From Thalassotalea eurytherma (GTDB lineage: Bacteria > Pseudomonadota > Gammaproteobacteria > Enterobacterales > Alteromonadaceae): a stretch of 64,000 nucleotides of DNA. The position numbers and the translations under genes were made by a program. Below, piece after piece: positions 62,734-64,000 of the stretch (position 1 is the first letter of the stretch; every line of letters begins with the position of its first letter). The notes under the pieces were generated by a model. It ran no database searches. It saw only the letters and a list, made by a program, of their open reading frames with translations, and was not told the origin of the DNA. The stretch covers positions 186,001 through 250,000 of the forward strand of contig NZ_BSSU01000001.1 of assembly GCF_030161415.1 (NCBI RefSeq), in the 5' to 3' direction.

Positions 62734-64000
62734 GTGATAGCTCCTGTCGCGGTTTTGGCTCGTTAGCCGTGGTTAAAATCCAACTGCTTTGCGGACTCAG
62801 AAATAAGCTTCCTGAAATGTATTGAAATTCATCACAATTGACATTGGCATCAGTGGTTAATAATAGGCGCCACTGTCTCTTAGTATTTGCCTGACAAATT
62901 GGTAACTCTACCTTGTGGTTGGTGCATCCTGAATTGAAGAGGCACAAGATTGGCGTTTCAAGCCCTGTAATGAGATAGCCAATATAACGATTGCTATGAC
63001 TGCCCCAGTTTTCCTTGCTCATGGCTTGGCCATCGGAATTTAGCCAGGTGATGGTATAAGGTGTATTGTCTTTGTGTATAAAGCGCGACAGGCGTAGGCC
63101 TGGAAACTGTTGTCTTATTTGAGATAACTGATTAATAAAGTCACAGAGGTTATTGTCGCTATTTTGATACTTTTCCCACCTCAGCCAGTTGATTTCATTG
63201 TCTTGGCAGTACGCATTATTGTTGCCACCTTGGCTTTGAGAAAACTCATCACCACTGCGCAGCATAGGAACGCCTTGTGCTAAAAATAGTGAAGTGAGGA
63301 GGTTTTTTTGTTGGCGTAGGCGCCTAGCTAAGATGTCTGGATCTCGGGTTTCTCCTTCGACGCCGTAATTGGCTGAGAAGTTATCACTGTGACCATCGCG
63401 ATTGTCTTCACCATTTGCCTGATTGTGCTTGTTTTGATAGCTCACTAGGTCACGTAGAGAAAAGCCGTCGTGGCTGGTAATAAAGTTAACACTGGAGTGG
63501 GGGCCTCGACCGTTATGTTCAAACATATCGCTAGAGCCGTGTATGCGTCTGGCGAATTCTGGTAAGACACCATGATCACCGCGCCAGAAGCGACGCATAA
63601 TATCGCGGTATCGATCGTTCCACTCACTCCATGGTGGTGGAAAATTGCCAAGTTGGTAGCCACCTGGGCCAATATCCCAAGGCTCGGCAATCAATTTCAC
63701 TTGGCTTAAAATCGGGTCTTGTAAAATGGCACGAAAAAACCCGCTATTACTTGAAAAACCGTCAGGGTTGCGAGCTAGTATCGCAGCAAGATCAAAACGA
63801 AAGCCGTCGACACCCATCGTCTCTACCCAAAATCGTAAGCTATCCATGACCAATTGTAGGCAGCGAGGATGATTCAAATCTAAGGTATTGCCACAACCTG
63901 TATCGTTGATGTAGTGACGAGGTTGTTGGTGTTGGAGCTTGTAATAGCTGACATTATCTATGCCGCGCAATGACAATGTGGGGCCAAGACGGTTACCTTC
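62726..64000 (-). CDS. glgX: Glycogen debranching enzyme GlgX (partial, N-terminus beyond window)
   Basis: The visible 424 C-terminal residues are open through base 64000; the in-frame TTG at 63976 is internal, since EGNRLGPTL precedes it. GH13 motifs: DGFRFDLAAIL (nucleophile aspartate), LIAEPWDIGPGGYQ (acid glutamate), NFITSHDGFSLRDLVSY and GVPMLRSGDEFSQSQGGNNNAYCQDNEINW, the GlgX/isoamylase-type string. It hydrolyses alpha-1,6 branches of phosphorylase-limited glycogen. First visible gene of the glg operon. The upstream neighbour (possibly glgB) lies outside. Confidence 0.95.
   Translation of the reverse strand, partial: EGNRLGPTLSLRGIDNVSYYKLQHQQPRHYINDTGCGNTLDLNHPRCLQLVMDSLRFWVETMGVDGFRFDLAAILARNPDGFSSNSGFFRAILQDPILSQVKLIAEPWDIGPGGYQLGNFPPPWSEWNDRYRDIMRRFWRGDHGVLPEFARRIHGSSDMFEHNGRGPHSSVNFITSHDGFSLRDLVSYQNKHNQANGEDNRDGHSDNFSANYGVEGETRDPDILARRLRQQKNLLTSLFLAQGVPMLRSGDEFSQSQGGNNNAYCQDNEINWLRWEKYQNSDNNLCDFINQLSQIRQQFPGLRLSRFIHKDNTPYTITWLNSDGQAMSKENWGSHSNRYIGYLITGLETPILCLFNSGCTNHKVELPICQANTKRQWRLLLTTDANVNCDEFQYISGSLFLSPQSSWILTTANEPKPRQELSRD

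Noticed and set aside
63974-63976. TTG at 63976 as the start of glgX
   Set aside because: The reading frame continues through base 64000 with GlgX-like residues (EGNRLGPTL) before it, and the N-terminal domain and early catalytic parts would be missing.
1-64000. CRISPR arrays, tRNA, rRNA and insertion sequences
   Set aside because: No regularly spaced repeats, no cloverleaf or rRNA-like stretch and no transposase-like protein were found on reading both strands by eye.
57310-64000. Glycogen operon as novel
   Set aside because: All visible genes are standard glg enzymes with intact motifs; gene order varies among gammaproteobacteria, and absence of glgB cannot be judged because the operon runs off the window.

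Overview
The window reads as chromosomal DNA of a marine gammaproteobacterium of the Alteromonadales, most likely in or near the Colwelliaceae (Colwellia/Thalassotalea-like). This is an inference from the AT-leaning composition, from gammaproteobacterial gene orders (gmk-rpoZ-spoT-trmH-recG, ubiE-ubiJ-ubiB, rph-pyrE, bioH/comF/nfuA, a cox cluster with ctaG, SURF1, ctaA, ctaB and Sco) and from protein character. No rRNA, tRNA, IS element or CRISPR array was seen. Almost all of the window is coding.

Layout. 1-2.3 kb: a minus-strand membrane module of two half-size DUF1538 proteins, a P-II-like protein and a CBS-domain protein cut by the window edge. Its first gene starts at a TTG buried in a perfect 19-bp inverted repeat. 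2.4-5.4 kb: ubiE-ubiJ-ubiB (ubiquinone). 5.5-12.2 kb: gmk, rpoZ, spoT, ridA, trmH, recG (nucleotide/stringent response and DNA repair). 12.3-20.4 kb: class I aminotransferase, DUF445, periplasmic cyclophilin, NYN-domain protein, dbpA, greB, tex.

20.5-25.8 kb is the clearest accessory segment. A three-gene operon (PLD-DEAD helicase-DUF3427, a class I methyltransferase without a DNA-methylase DPPY motif, an HNH nuclease) is divergent from a small membrane/coiled-coil protein. The two share an intergenic region with two copies of a GTTAA/TTAAC inverted-repeat element. It sits between the housekeeping genes tex and yicC and looks like an anti-phage or anti-plasmid cassette. This is the best candidate for an undescribed system here.

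25.9-33.3 kb: yicC and rph-pyrE are separated by a redox cluster: a 2OG-Fe(II) oxygenase, a GMC flavoprotein with a Tat-signal gluconate-dehydrogenase-type small subunit, a secreted thioredoxin and a di-heme peroxidase lipoprotein. 33.4-42.2 kb: SprA-like metalloprotease with a small partner, bioH, comF, a large secreted M14 peptidase, nfuA with an IscR-like palindrome upstream, a MATE exporter and an exported polysaccharide deacetylase.

42.2-51.2 kb: an aa3/caa3-type cytochrome c oxidase locus. Structural genes are coxB (with two extra cytochrome c domains), coxA and coxC; assembly genes are ctaG, SURF1, ctaA, ctaB and Sco; a divergent Sco-like protein is also present. 51.5-56.9 kb: lexA with its own SOS box, an unrecognised gene, and a two-gene RND efflux operon. 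57.3-64.0 kb: the glycogen operon glgX-glgP-glgC-glgA, with glgX running off the right edge.

Several starts were moved from the longest frame to one supported by a Shine-Dalgarno sequence or signal peptide: coxB, coxC, glgC, HlyD, M14 peptidase, Tat subunit, DUF2909 and others.
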